From the NCBI RefSeq assembly GCF_029543105.1, contig NZ_JARQXB010000025.1:1-41064 (forward strand): a stretch of 41,064 nucleotides of DNA, read 5' to 3'. Both the position numbers and the translations under genes were made by a program. Positions 18,827-29,797 of this stretch are shown here, in pieces. The notes under the pieces are model-generated. The model saw only the letters and a list, made by a program, of their open reading frames with translations. It made no database searches and was not told the DNA's origin. The DNA is from Stenotrophomonas sp. HITSZ_GD (GTDB taxonomy: Bacteria > Pseudomonadota > Gammaproteobacteria > Xanthomonadales > Xanthomonadaceae). Positions within the stretch are counted from its first letter, which is position 1; every line of letters starts with the position of its first letter.

Positions 18827-21169
18827 ATGCCTCCTTCCACGTCCAAATCGGCGCCGCCGGACAGGTTGCGGGTAGGCGAGTGCGTCGTCGATATCGCGTC
18901 GCGCGAGGTCATGGCGCCGGGCGCGCGGCGCCCTTCGCGGCTGACGCCCAAGGCCATCGCCGTGTTGCGCGTGCTGGCCGAACAACCCGGGCAGGTCGTA
19001 TCGCGCGAACAACTGCTGGCCGAAGTGTGGCCCGACACGTTGCCCACCAACGATGTGGTGACGCAGGCGATCACCCAGTTGCGCAAGGCGCTGCAGTACG
19101 CGGGCGACGAAGCGGGGCGCGCCGGCGGCATCGAAACCATCGCCAAGACCGGTTACCGGCTGCTCGCGCCGGTGCAGTGGGAGCACGCCGCACCGGCCGT
19201 GGTGCCGGTGGCACCTGTCGCGGTGCCGCTCGCGCCGGAGGCCCGCGTCGCCCCCGCGGTGGAGGCGGCGCCCGCGCCGGTCCTGGCGGCATTGCCCGCG
19301 CCGTCGCGGCCGCGCCGGCCGTGGCGCGCGTTGAGCATCCTCGTATTCGCCGTGCTGGTCGCGGTGTTGCTGGCCTTCTGGTGGCGCCAGCACCGCGCCG
19401 CGCCGGGCGCGCTCGCAGAAGAGGGCGGCGACGAACGGGTGGTGGGCATGCCGCGCCTGCCGTATCGCCTGATCACCTCCGGCGGTGGCTTCGATCTCAC
19501 GCCCACCTTGTCTCCCGATGGGTCGATGGTCGCGTACGCCTCCATTTCCGAAAGCCGCCCGGGAACCTCCATCCGCATCCAGACCACGAGCAACTCGCCG
19601 TCGCGCGAGCTGGTCGCGCCGGGCGCCGGCGAATCGGATCGCCTGCCCGCGTGGTCGCTGGATGGGCGCCAGCTCGCCTTCGCCCGACAAGGCGAGGACG
19701 GCAGCTGCCGGGTGATGGTGGCTGCCGCGAACGGCGCGGCGAGCGAACGCGAGGTCGCGCGCTGCGACCACACCGAATTGCTGAGTTTCAGCTGGGTCCC
19801 GGGGCGCAACGCGTTGATGTTCGGCTCGATGACCGGCGGCAATGCCAGTGGCGGCATCCGCGAACTCGACCTGGAGACGGGCGCCTGGCGCGACCTGCGC
19901 TATGGCAGCCGCGCGCGCGACTTCGACTACGCGCCCAAGTATTCGCCTGACGGCCGCTGGATCGCCTTCGTTCGCAATCCGCAACTCGGCGGCGTGTGGG
20001 TGATGCCGGCGCAGGGCGGCGAAGCCCGCCGCCTGACGCGCGAACGCGCGGAGATCCGCGGTTTCGATTGGCTGCCCGACAGCAGCGGCATCGTGTTCGG
20101 GCGACGCGTGGACAGCCAGTCGCGCTTGTATCGACTGGACCTGGAAACCCGGCGCCTGCGCGACCTCGGCTTGAACGACGCCGAGTCGCCTTCCATCTCG
20201 CCGGACAACGGGCAGCTGGCCTTCGTGCAGCGGCGGCCCCAGTTCGCGCTGTTCCGCCTGCAGCGCAGCAATGCGCATGGCGGCTACGAGCGCGAACACC
20301 TGTTCGCCTCCAATGGGCGCGATGCGCAGCCGATGATCTCGCCGGACGGGCGCCACCTGGCTTTCACCTCCGACAGGTCCGGCGAATACGCGCTGTGGTG
20401 GGCGGACCTGGCCCGGCCGGATTCGCTGCATCCCATCCCGGGCCTGCTGCCCGAAACGCGCCAGCCGGTGGATTGGTCGGCCGATTCGCGCACGCTGCTG
20501 GCGATCGGCCGGGATGCGGAGGGGCGGGCGCAGTTGTACGAAGTCACGCCGGCGGAAAGCCGCGTCAACCAGTTGCCGGTGCCCGCGCCGCGGCCGCTGC
20601 AGGGGCTGCATGTCGGCCCGGGCACGCGCCTGATGGTGTTGTCGGCCGAGCCGGGGGGCGATGCGACGCTGATCCTCTACGATCGCTCGCGCAAGCCCTG
20701 GCAGGAGCTCGCGCGGCTGGAGGATGTCTCGCAGGCGCGGTACGACAGCAGCACCGGCCAGGTGTTCTTCACGCGTTTCTCCAGCAGCGGCCTATGGCGT
20801 ATCGGCGCCGATCTGGCGCCCAACGGCCTGGCCTTGGTCGATGCGGACGCGCCGGCGCGCTGGCGCTACCGCAGCTGGGCACTGGCCGGCAACGGCCGCG
20901 CTTACTATTTGTCCTCCACAGCCGAATGCTCGGCGACCGGTAGCTGGCTCGGCGCCGCATCGGCGTCGGCGGGCGATACCTGCCTGGCGGCCAACGAGTT
21001 CAGCACCATCAACGGCTTCAGCATCGATCAGCAGGATGGCGCGCTCTACATGGCCATCGCCGAGACCGATGGCGCCGGAATCGGCTTCATGACGCTTCCG
21101 AAGCAGGAGGCACCGGCTTTCGGCGTGGTGTCCAAGTTGTTGTCAGACTTGGGAAAACCCCCTTCGTAA
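18827..21169 (+). CDS. Membrane-bound winged-helix regulator with TolB-like beta-propeller (CadC-like)
   Basis: The 780-residue protein has an OmpR/CadC-type winged helix (about 14-116: LRVGECVVD, LLAEVWPDTLPTNDVVTQAI, IETIAKTGYRLLAPV), a Pro/Ala linker, one membrane helix (about 168-186, LSILVFAVLVAVLLAFWW), and a periplasmic WD40/PD40 propeller. Repeats such as LSPDGSMVAYAS, YSPDGRWIAFVR and ISPDGRHLAFTSDR are visible. It probably senses a periplasmic or envelope signal and binds DNA while in the membrane, as CadC does. The ATG at 18827 is chosen by homology; no good ribosome-binding site is seen and upstream TTG/GTG starts are possible. It precedes an AraC regulator and a TonB receptor. 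Confidence 0.9.
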   Translation: MPPSTSKSAPPDRLRVGECVVDIASREVMAPGARRPSRLTPKAIAVLRVLAEQPGQVVSREQLLAEVWPDTLPTNDVVTQAITQLRKALQYAGDEAGRAGGIETIAKTGYRLLAPVQWEHAAPAVVPVAPVAVPLAPEARVAPAVEAAPAPVLAALPAPSRPRRPWRALSILVFAVLVAVLLAFWWRQHRAAPGALAEEGGDERVVGMPRLPYRLITSGGGFDLTPTLSPDGSMVAYASISESRPGTSIRIQTTSNSPSRELVAPGAGESDRLPAWSLDGRQLAFARQGEDGSCRVMVAAANGAASEREVARCDHTELLSFSWVPGRNALMFGSMTGGNASGGIRELDLETGAWRDLRYGSRARDFDYAPKYSPDGRWIAFVRNPQLGGVWVMPAQGGEARRLTRERAEIRGFDWLPDSSGIVFGRRVDSQSRLYRLDLETRRLRDLGLNDAESPSISPDNGQLAFVQRRPQFALFRLQRSNAHGGYEREHLFASNGRDAQPMISPDGRHLAFTSDRSGEYALWWADLARPDSLHPIPGLLPETRQPVDWSADSRTLLAIGRDAEGRAQLYEVTPAESRVNQLPVPAPRPLQGLHVGPGTRLMVLSAEPGGDATLILYDRSRKPWQELARLEDVSQARYDSSTGQVFFTRFSSSGLWRIGADLAPNGLALVDADAPARWRYRSWALAGNGRAYYLSSTAECSATGSWLGAASASAGDTCLAANEFSTINGFSIDQQDGALYMAIAETDGAGIGFMTLPKQEAPAFGVVSKLLSDLGKPPS

Positions 21170-21185
21170 TTTCTTCGGTGCCGGG

Positions 21186-21207
21186 TTCGTGGCGATTTCG
21201 CCACGAA
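21186..21207. other. 9-bp inverted repeat after the membrane regulator
   Basis: TTCGTGGCG (21186-21194) and CGCCACGAA (21199-21207) pair perfectly with a 4-base loop, 16 bases past the stop. There is no T tract. It could be a weak terminator or an operator for the araC-type gene. Confidence 0.45.
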
Positions 21208-21235
21208 TTCGCCGAAATGTCCTGATTGCCGCCTC

Positions 21236-21268
21236 ATTCGGCAAAACAATCCTCACCCTTTGGCAAAC
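21236..21268 (+). promoter_or_regulatory. Tandem operator-like sites before the AraC-family gene
   Basis: TTCGGCAAAA (21237-21246) and TTTGGCAAAC (21259-21268) are direct repeats with a 22-base period, about two helical turns. This spacing is typical of AraC-family operators, where each half-site faces the same side of the DNA. The second site ends only 11 bases before the ATG, a position suited to autorepression. Confidence 0.55.
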
Positions 21269-21279
21269 AGGGGTGTGCG

Positions 21280-22173
21280 ATGAACCCGATGATCACGGCC
21301 GACCGCGGCCTGTCGCTGGCACTGGAAGCGGACGCGCAAGCCGGCGCGCCGATATGTTCGGCCGTGGCCCGCCTGGGGAGCGTGCGTGCCGCCGCCGGCA
21401 TGTTCACCTTGTGGGTGCAGCTGCGCGGCCGTTCCTGGATCGAATCCAAGGAAGGCAAGTTCCGCCTGCGCGCGGGCGACTGGATCGCCTTCGACCGCGA
21501 CTCGCGGCCCACCGTGCAGGCCGATCGCAACGGCCTGTGCATCGGCGTCGGACTGGATGGGGCCGGCCTGCAGGCCCTGGCCGAGCTGACCGACAGCGTG
21601 CTGTATCCGGGCCGCAGCCAGCTCGGCCACGCCGATCTGCTGATCGCCCTGCGCCTGTGGCGCAATGCCGCCCGCGCTGGCGATGCCGCCGGCGCCCGCC
21701 CGATGCTGCTGCACCTGGCCGCGATGCAGCGCGAGTTCGCCCAGCAGGAACAGCGCTGCCCGGGCCGCTCGCGTAGCCGCCGGCGCCAGGTGTTCGGGCG
21801 CATGCAGCGCGCGCGCCTGTATCTGGAAGGCAACAGCGACCGCGTGGTGCGCGTGGCCGAGCTTGCGCAGCTGACCAACTTCTCCAGCTGGTATGTCTCC
21901 AAGACCTTCCAGAGCCTGTACGAGGAAAGCCCGCAGGCGCTGTCGGCGCGGCTGCGCCTGGAGCGCGCGGCCGATCTGCTGCGCGACACCTCGATGATGA
22001 TCGGCGAGGTGGCGGCGGCCAGCGGTTTCGACAATTGCTGCAGCTTTGCACGCGCGTTCCGCTCGCGATTCGGCGTGTCCGCATCCCACTATCGCGAGCA
22101 GGCGGCCCTGTCGCCAGATTCGGCAAAGTCAGGCGGCATGCCGCGCAAAGCGGTTGCCTTCACGCGGTCGTAA
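21280..22173 (+). CDS. AraC-family transcriptional regulator
   Basis: The 297-residue protein has an N-terminal cupin-like sensing domain (about 1-150) and a C-terminal double helix-turn-helix (about 175-272). The latter contains VRVAELAQLTNFSSWYVSKTFQSLY and the signature IGEVAAASGFDNCCSFARAFRSRFGVSASHYR. It should bind direct repeats near its own promoter and that of the next gene. ATG 21280 (MNPMITADRG) follows AGGGG; an upstream start at 21226 is less likely because it would place operator-like repeats inside the gene. It sits between a membrane regulator and a TonB receptor, 47 bases before the latter. Confidence 0.92.
   Translation: MNPMITADRGLSLALEADAQAGAPICSAVARLGSVRAAAGMFTLWVQLRGRSWIESKEGKFRLRAGDWIAFDRDSRPTVQADRNGLCIGVGLDGAGLQALAELTDSVLYPGRSQLGHADLLIALRLWRNAARAGDAAGARPMLLHLAAMQREFAQQEQRCPGRSRSRRRQVFGRMQRARLYLEGNSDRVVRVAELAQLTNFSSWYVSKTFQSLYEESPQALSARLRLERAADLLRDTSMMIGEVAAASGFDNCCSFARAFRSRFGVSASHYREQAALSPDSAKSGGMPRKAVAFTRS
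22118..22150 (+). promoter_or_regulatory. Operator-like sites upstream of the second TonB receptor
   Basis: TTCGGCAAAG (22119-22128) and CCGCGCAAAG (22141-22150) share GCAAAG exactly 22 bases apart, the same period as before the AraC-family gene. They lie inside the last codons of the AraC-family gene, 71-102 bases before the receptor start. That is a good place for an activator of the receptor. Confidence 0.55.
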
Positions 22174-22220
22174 TTTGCAGGGGGCGCTTAACGCGCCACT
22201 AACGACCTTTGGAGAGATTG

Positions 22221-25067
22221 ATGAACCTTCGCACTCCCGCCCTGCGGGTGGGCCTGCTGCCCGCCGGCATCGCGATCGCCCTGACGCCGGCTTTCGCCAG
22301 CGCTCAAGAGCAGTCGGCCGACCAGAACACCACCACCCTCGACCGCATCGAGATCACCGGTTCGCGCATCCGCGGCGCTGACGTCGAAACCCAGCAGCCG
22401 ATCATCACCCTGGATCGCCAGGCGCTGGAGAAGCAGGGCTACACCTCGGTGGCCGACGTCCTGCAGAACCTGACCTCGGCCGGTTCGCCGGCGATCTCGC
22501 GCGCCGACGCCCTGGCCTCGGGCGAGGACGTGGGTGGCTACTACATCGATATCCGCAACCTGGGCGCGCAGCGCACCCTGGTGCTGATGAACGGCAAGCG
22601 CCTGGGCGCGAGCACCTCGGGCCTGCAGGACCTGAGCCAGATCCCGTTCTCGGCGATCGAGCGCATCGAGATCCTGAAGGACGGCGCTTCGTCCATCTAC
22701 GGTTCGGACGCCATCGCCGGCGTCGTCAACATCATCACCCGCAAGCGTTTCGACGGTGCCGAAGCCAGCGTCGAGTACGGCCAGTTCAGCAACGGCGACG
22801 GTGACACCAACCAGTACTCGCTGACCATCGGCTCGCAGGGCGAGCGTGGCGGCGTCACGCTGTCGGCCGAATACAACAAGCAGGACCCGGTCTTCGCGAA
22901 GGATCGTTGGTTCAGCAAGGGCGGCTCGCTGGGTCCGAACACGACCCCGTCGAGCTGGAGCCCGGTCAGCCAGAACGGCTCGTGGTTCGGCCCGTGCGGC
23001 GCCGGTGGCGCGGACGCGTGGTGCACCCTGAACCAGGGCGGCAACCCGAACAACGTCGGCGATTACCACGCCATCACCCCGTCCGAGTACGCGAACTCGA
23101 ACCAGCAGATGATGCTGCAGACCGGCATCGAGCGTAAGTCGGTCTATGTCAACGCGAACTACGACCTGACCGACGCGATCACCTTCAACGCGGACGTGCT
23201 CTACAACGAGCGCAGCACCGACCAGCAGATCGCCGGCTACCCGTACCAGTCCGCAGCGTTCGACACCCCGCTGTCGGCCGACTCGGCGTTCAACCCGACC
23301 GGCGAAGATGTCGATTTCCGTCGCCGCCTGTGGGAAGTGCCGCGCACCACCGAGAGCCAGCTGAAGACCCTGCGCTTTGCGCCGACCGTCAGCGGCTTCT
23401 TCCAGGTGGGCGACCACACCTGGGATTGGGACGTGGGCGCGCTGTGGAACCGCAATGACGTGACCAAGACCGGCCATGGCGACATGAGCCTGATCGCCGC
23501 GCGCCAGGCGCTGGGTGCTTCGTTCATCAACGCCGATGGCGTGGCCCAGTGCGGCACCGCGGCCAACCCGGTCGGCCTGGACGCTTGCCGTCCGTGGAAC
23601 CCGCTCCTGCCGTACGGCGTGGCTGGCGCCGGCTCGCTGGCTGATCCGGCGACCCAGACCTACCTGTTCCCGTACTACACCGATACCGGCCGTACCAAGA
23701 CCACCAGCTACACCGCCAACCTGTCGGGCACCATCGCGACCCTGCCGGCCGGCGACCTGGGCGTGGCCGTGGGCTACGAGCACCGTGAGGAGCAGGGCCG
23801 CTTCGTGCCGGACGCGTTCGCGCAGTCGGGCGAGAGCACCGGCCTGGCCGCGACCACGACCGAAGGCAAGTACGAGCTGGACGAGTTCTACATCGAGCTG
23901 AACGTGCCGCTGCTGTCGGACCTGCCGTTCGCCAAGGAACTGACCCTGAATGTCGCGACCCGTTACTCGGATTACGACAACTTCGGTGACACCACCAACT
24001 CGAAGTTCGGCTTCACCTGGCGTCCGATCGACGAACTGCTGGTCCGCGGCACCTACGCCGAGGGCTTCCGCGCGCCGTCGATCAACGACCTGTACGGCGG
24101 CATCGGTTCCTCGTTCGAGTCGTACATCGACCCGTGCGGCGTGAACGCCCCGGGCAGCGTGAACGGCAATGCCGCCTGTAACGCCGCCGGCGTGCCGGCT
24201 GGCTACGTGCAGCTCGGCCAGGGCCTGGTGCCTTGCTCGGCCTACCCGTGCCAGACCCCGGACCAGTTCATCAGCGGCTCGAACCCGAACCTGCTGCCGG
24301 AAACCTCCAAGAGCAAGACCGCCGGTATCGTGTGGAGCCCGCGTTGGGTCGAGGGCCTGGACATCTCGCTCGACTGGTACAACTACAAGATCGAGAACAT
24401 GATCATCGCCGACAGCGTTGATCGCATCCTGCGTGATTGCTACGTGCTGGGCGACGCCACCCGCTGCGACGGCATCACCCGCGCCGCCGATGGCCACATC
24501 AGCTCGATGTTCTACGGCCTGGCCAACCTCGGCCAGATGGAGACCGAAGGCTACGACCTGGGCATCAAGTACCGCCTGCCGGAACTGGGCATCGGTCAGT
24601 TCGCCATCGACTGGCAGACCAGCTACGTCAGCAAGTACGACGAAGCAGGCCAGAACTCGGCGGGTGAGAACATCACCATCGGCCGCGTGGGCGAGCCGGG
24701 CATCTTCCGCGTGCGTTCGAACCTGGGCGTGAACTGGGAGTACGGCGACTTCGCCGCGGCGTACAACCTGCGCTACTACTCGGGCATGAAGGAAAGCTGC
24801 ATCACCCTGGCCGACGGCTGGTGCGATGCGCCGGACCACATCGCCAACGGTGAGTCCGATCCGCTGCGCCACACCGGCTCGAACACCTTCCACGACCTGC
24901 AGGTCAGCTGGAAGGCGCCGTGGAACGCGACGATCGCGCTGGGCGCGAACAACGTGTTCGACCACCGCGGCCCGCTGATGTACTCGGCTCCGAACAGCGA
25001 CTTCGCCTACTACGGCGGTTTCGACATCGGCCGCTTCATCTACGCCAAGTACACCCAGCGCTTCTGA
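22221..25067 (+). CDS. TonB-dependent outer-membrane receptor (second copy)
   Basis: The 948-residue product has a signal peptide (cleavage near ASA-QEQ, residues 28-29). The plug domain has LDRIEITGSRIRGADVETQQ, TLVLMNGKRL, IERIEILKDGASSIYGSDAI and AGVVNIITRKRFDGAE, and a large barrel ends AKYTQRF. The plug is closely similar to the receptor at 13267-16062, and the barrel differs more, so substrate is likely different. GGAGAG precedes ATG 22221. Frequent CGT, GGC and CTG codons and a strong terminator suggest high expression. The substrate is unknown; control by the adjacent AraC-family protein is inferred from the motif at 22118-22150. Confidence 0.95.
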   Translation: MNLRTPALRVGLLPAGIAIALTPAFASAQEQSADQNTTTLDRIEITGSRIRGADVETQQPIITLDRQALEKQGYTSVADVLQNLTSAGSPAISRADALASGEDVGGYYIDIRNLGAQRTLVLMNGKRLGASTSGLQDLSQIPFSAIERIEILKDGASSIYGSDAIAGVVNIITRKRFDGAEASVEYGQFSNGDGDTNQYSLTIGSQGERGGVTLSAEYNKQDPVFAKDRWFSKGGSLGPNTTPSSWSPVSQNGSWFGPCGAGGADAWCTLNQGGNPNNVGDYHAITPSEYANSNQQMMLQTGIERKSVYVNANYDLTDAITFNADVLYNERSTDQQIAGYPYQSAAFDTPLSADSAFNPTGEDVDFRRRLWEVPRTTESQLKTLRFAPTVSGFFQVGDHTWDWDVGALWNRNDVTKTGHGDMSLIAARQALGASFINADGVAQCGTAANPVGLDACRPWNPLLPYGVAGAGSLADPATQTYLFPYYTDTGRTKTTSYTANLSGTIATLPAGDLGVAVGYEHREEQGRFVPDAFAQSGESTGLAATTTEGKYELDEFYIELNVPLLSDLPFAKELTLNVATRYSDYDNFGDTTNSKFGFTWRPIDELLVRGTYAEGFRAPSINDLYGGIGSSFESYIDPCGVNAPGSVNGNAACNAAGVPAGYVQLGQGLVPCSAYPCQTPDQFISGSNPNLLPETSKSKTAGIVWSPRWVEGLDISLDWYNYKIENMIIADSVDRILRDCYVLGDATRCDGITRAADGHISSMFYGLANLGQMETEGYDLGIKYRLPELGIGQFAIDWQTSYVSKYDEAGQNSAGENITIGRVGEPGIFRVRSNLGVNWEYGDFAAAYNLRYYSGMKESCITLADGWCDAPDHIANGESDPLRHTGSNTFHDLQVSWKAPWNATIALGANNVFDHRGPLMYSAPNSDFAYYGGFDIGRFIYAKYTQRF

Positions 25068-25093
25068 TCCATCGAAGCAAGGGTTGCAACAGG

Positions 25094-25124
25094 GAGGCGG
25101 GCCGCAAGGCCCGCCTCTTTTTTT
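25094..25124 (+). terminator. Rho-independent terminator of the second TonB receptor
   Basis: A 10-bp perfect stem (25094-25103 with 25108-25117) closed by a GCAA tetraloop runs directly into seven T. It lies 27 bases after the receptor stop. Confidence 0.93.
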
Positions 25125-25155
25125 GGGGGCGCCGCCCGGTGCGGCGGCAGGCAAT

Positions 25156-25177
25156 AAAAAAGCCCGCGTTCGCGGGC
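25156..25177 (-). terminator. Rho-independent terminator of the HDOD gene
   Basis: On the minus strand GCCCGCG/CGCGGGC (25177-25162) is followed by six T (25161-25156), 28 bases past the HDOD stop. It faces the receptor terminator just above it. Confidence 0.85.
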
Positions 25178-25204
25178 CTCTCTTTCGGTGCGGTGGCCGA
25201 AGCC

Positions 25205-26320
25205 TCAGGCCTCGGCCACCTGCCCGGTCAGCGTCTCGGCCTGTTCGCGCCACGTCGGCAGGCGCGACAACACCCCCACCTTCTGCAGATACGCCTCGTC
25301 GATCGACGCGCCCGCGGCCAGCGCCGTAGCCACGTGCACCGCGCCGGTCACCCAGAAGCTGCGCGTGCTCGAACGCTGCGGCTGGCGCTGGAACGCGACC
25401 GCCTCGATGATCGGCATCGGCAGGCCCCACAGGCCCAGCAGGTAGGCGCCGGCCTCGGTGTGGCCCGGACGCTCGTCCACCACGCTGTCCGGATCGTATT
25501 CGTTGCGCACGCCCGGCAGCAGTAGGCCGATATCCGACAGCAGGGCGGCAGTGGCGCCCAGTTCGGCGCTGGCATGCGGCAGGAACTTGGCCGCCAGCCG
25601 CGAGGACAGCAGCGCCCGGCGCTGCATGGCGTTGCGTTCGGCCACCGACAGGCTGGGGATGGAGAACACCTCGCTGGCCAGCACCAGGTCGCGCAAGGTG
25701 GATACGCCCAGGCGGGTCACCGCCGCGCGCAGGTCCGTGATGGTGCGCCCGCCGGAAAAGAACGCCGAGTTGCACAGCTGCAGCACCTTGGCGGCGATGG
25801 CCGGGTCGGCGGCCACGAGCTTGGCGATGTCCGCCGCGTCGGTGTCCTCGTCCTCCTCCAGCGCGTGCATCAGGCTCAGGTACAGGTGCGGCGGCGAGGG
25901 CAGCTTCTCGATGCGGCCAATCGCCGAACGCAGGCGCGGGTTATCCAGCAGCTCGCGCAGTTCTTCCAGGCTGGTGATGGCTTCCAGCAGCACTTCCGGC
26001 TGCAGCGGCAGCGGCAGGAAGCGGTGCGCCACGCCGATGATGCGCGTGGGCGGCGTGCGCTGGCTGTCGTCGGCCGCCAGCAGGGCGATACGGATGGTTT
26101 CCGGGCGCAGGGTGCGGATCTGGCCGAGCAGGGTGGCCGCGGTGAGGTCCGGCAGCACGGGGGCCACGATCACCACGTCGATGGGGTATTGCGCCGCGCT
26201 GGCAATGGCCGAGTTACCGTCATGCACCTGCTGGACGTGGAATTCGTCCCCCAGGTCGCTGAGGTAATCGACCAGCTCCGGCGGCAGGCTGGCTTCGTCG
26301 CCGACAAACAGAATACGCAA
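25205..26320 (-). CDS. HDOD-domain protein with degenerate receiver domain
   Basis: The 371-residue protein has an N-terminal response-regulator-like receiver (1-115) and a C-terminal HDOD domain (about 130-340; LVAADPAIAAKVLQLCNSAFF, ITDLRAAVTRLGVSTLRDLVL). The receiver is unlikely to be phosphorylated: the usual aspartate position reads Ala (VIVA53PVLPD) and the switch lysine of the KP pair is Leu104 (FLPLPL). The HD-like residues are also changed (LLSDIGLL), as is normal for HDOD. Such proteins act as signalling scaffolds in motility, c-di-GMP or cell-cycle control; no specific role can be read here. It is followed by its own terminator. Confidence 0.9.
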   Translation of the reverse strand: MRILFVGDEASLPPELVDYLSDLGDEFHVQQVHDGNSAIASAAQYPIDVVIVAPVLPDLTAATLLGQIRTLRPETIRIALLAADDSQRTPPTRIIGVAHRFLPLPLQPEVLLEAITSLEELRELLDNPRLRSAIGRIEKLPSPPHLYLSLMHALEEDEDTDAADIAKLVAADPAIAAKVLQLCNSAFFSGGRTITDLRAAVTRLGVSTLRDLVLASEVFSIPSLSVAERNAMQRRALLSSRLAAKFLPHASAELGATAALLSDIGLLLPGVRNEYDPDSVVDERPGHTEAGAYLLGLWGLPMPIIEAVAFQRQPQRSSTRSFWVTGAVHVATALAAGASIDEAYLQKVGVLSRLPTWREQAETLTGQVAEA

Positions 26321-26401
26321 GGCACTTCCCCAAAGACGGGGGCCGCGAATCGCGCGACCCCAGAGCTTGCAATGTACTGCAACCGCCTGTCCGGGTCATC
26401 G

Positions 26402-26458
26402 GGATCACCCCTGAAGCGTGATCCGTATCTCCCCTACAAGGGGCGGCCGGAGCCGCCC
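26402..26458. other. Two hairpins between ppa and the HDOD gene
   Basis: GGATCAC/GTGATCC (26402-26408, 26418-26424) and GGGCGGC/GCCGCCC (26441-26447, 26452-26458, loop CGGA) form adjacent stems in the 147-base gap. The second lies 9 bases past the ppa stop and could end ppa, but no clear T tract follows on the minus strand. The first could be an operator for the HDOD gene. Confidence 0.45.
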
Positions 26459-26467
26459 GCCGGCGGG

Positions 26468-27004
26468 TCAGGCGTTGTCTTCGTTATAGCGGGTCACGGC
26501 GTCGGTCAGGATCTTCTTGGCCTCGGCGGCGCCGCCCCAGCCATCCAGCTTGACCCACTTGCCCTTCTCCAGATCCTTGTAGTGCTCGAAGAAGTGGCCG
26601 ATGCGCTCCAGCCAGTGGCTGGACACCTGCTGGATGTCCTCGATGTGGGCGTAGCCGGAGAAGATCTTGGCGACCGGCACGGCCAGGATCTTCTCGTCGC
26701 TGCCGGCCTCGTCGCTCATCTTCAGCACGCCGACCGGGCGGCAGCGCACCACCGAGCCCGGCACCAGCGGCAGCGGCAGCACGACCAGCACGTCGGCCGG
26801 GTCGCCATCGCCGCACAGGGTGTTGGGGACGTAGCCGTAGTTGCAGGGGTAGCGCATCGGGGTGGACAGGATGCGGTCGACGAAGATCGCGCCGCTGGCC
26901 TTGTCCACTTCGTACTTGACCGGCTCGGAATCCTTCGGGATCTCGATGACGACGTTGATTTCTTCCGGCAGGTTCTTGCCGGCGGTGACCAGTTCCAGGC
27001 CCAT
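26468..27004 (-). CDS. ppa: Soluble inorganic pyrophosphatase, family I
   Basis: Ppa hydrolyses pyrophosphate to two phosphates in the cytoplasm with Mg2+. The 178-residue product is full length. The family I signature [10 protein letters not shown] (65-74, with D66 and D71 as metal ligands) and [12 protein letters not shown] (51-62) are clear, as is the C-terminal [13 protein letters not shown] 27004 follows GGAG and matches the family start ([10 protein letters not shown]). It lies downstream of the membrane pyrophosphatase on the same strand, separated by about 765 bases. Confidence 0.97.
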   Translation of the reverse strand: MGLELVTAGKNLPEEINVVIEIPKDSEPVKYEVDKASGAIFVDRILSTPMRYPCNYGYVPNTLCGDGDPADVLVVLPLPLVPGSVVRCRPVGVLKMSDEAGSDEKILAVPVAKIFSGYAHIEDIQQVSSHWLERIGHFFEHYKDLEKGKWVKLDGWGGAAEAKKILTDAVTRYNEDNA

Positions 27005-27259
27005 GGGTGCTCCGAGGCGGTTATGCGGGTGATGAACCGGCGATTCTACGCGCTCGGCTGTTGCGCTGCAGCGTGGCGCGCCGGAGTGGGCCGACAGCAC
27101 GGCGAGGGGAAACCTCGCTGGGCGAGGTCGGAAATCTGATGCCCCCGCCCCGCGGCGACCGTCAGCATGACGGTGTCGAAACCAGCAGGGCGGAGCGTTA
27201 TGCAGTCAACGAGGTCAAGGCAGGCGCCGGTGCAGCAGGGTCGGTGCCGGCGGCGCGAC

Positions 27260-27715
27260 ATGGCGCCTTCGCCGCGCCCGCGCGGTGCGCCGGCAGGCAG
27301 GCGGTCGCTTGCGCGCCGGGCGGCTCTCGCCTGGCGGTTATGCCTGGCATGGCTGGTGCTGATGGCGTGCCCGCTCCTCGTGGGGGCGGTTTCCCCGGCG
27401 AGCGACGCGACAGCGGCTGCCGGTGCCGCGTCCATGCCCTCGGCCGCGCCTGATATCCCCGCCGGTCTCCCCGCGCCAGGGCGGCGCTGGGCCGCGCATC
27501 GTTCCAGCCTGCGGCGCCTGGTGCGCTGGCCGGCCTGCGCACCCGATGCGCCGCCGGGCCGCTGCGCCCGGGCACGCTGCACGGGCGTGGCGCGGGCACT
27601 GTCCTCGGATTGCATGCGATCGGGTCCGGCCCGCGGCGCATCGCCGGCACGCCTGGAGGCGGATCCCATGCCCCTGCGCCCCGGCACCGAGCGTGCACGG
27701 GTGCGTACGCAATGA
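27260..27715 (+). CDS. Doubtful hypothetical protein between ppa and hppA
   Basis: This frame encodes 151 residues with a basic start, a hydrophobic stretch (RLCLAWLVLMACPLLVGAVS) that could be a signal or anchor, then a Pro/Ala/Arg-rich remainder with six cysteines. An in-frame ATG at 27167 would lengthen it. No ribosome-binding site or family similarity is seen, and GC-rich DNA gives such frames by chance. The rest of the 27005-27769 gap shows no better candidate. Confidence 0.2.
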   Translation: MAPSPRPRGAPAGRRSLARRAALAWRLCLAWLVLMACPLLVGAVSPASDATAAAGAASMPSAAPDIPAGLPAPGRRWAAHRSSLRRLVRWPACAPDAPPGRCARARCTGVARALSSDCMRSGPARGASPARLEADPMPLRPGTERARVRTQ

Positions 27716-27769
27716 GCAGGGCGTGCCGGGCGCGGTGGGCGGCCTCGCGCCGCCGCGCCCGGCGGCGCT

Positions 27770-29797
<2,028 letters not shown>

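Noticed and set aside
22221-25067. Horizontal transfer of the second TonB receptor because its codon use looks different.
   Set aside because: The difference is towards codons typical of highly expressed genes, and the strong terminator fits high expression; there are no mobile-element signs.
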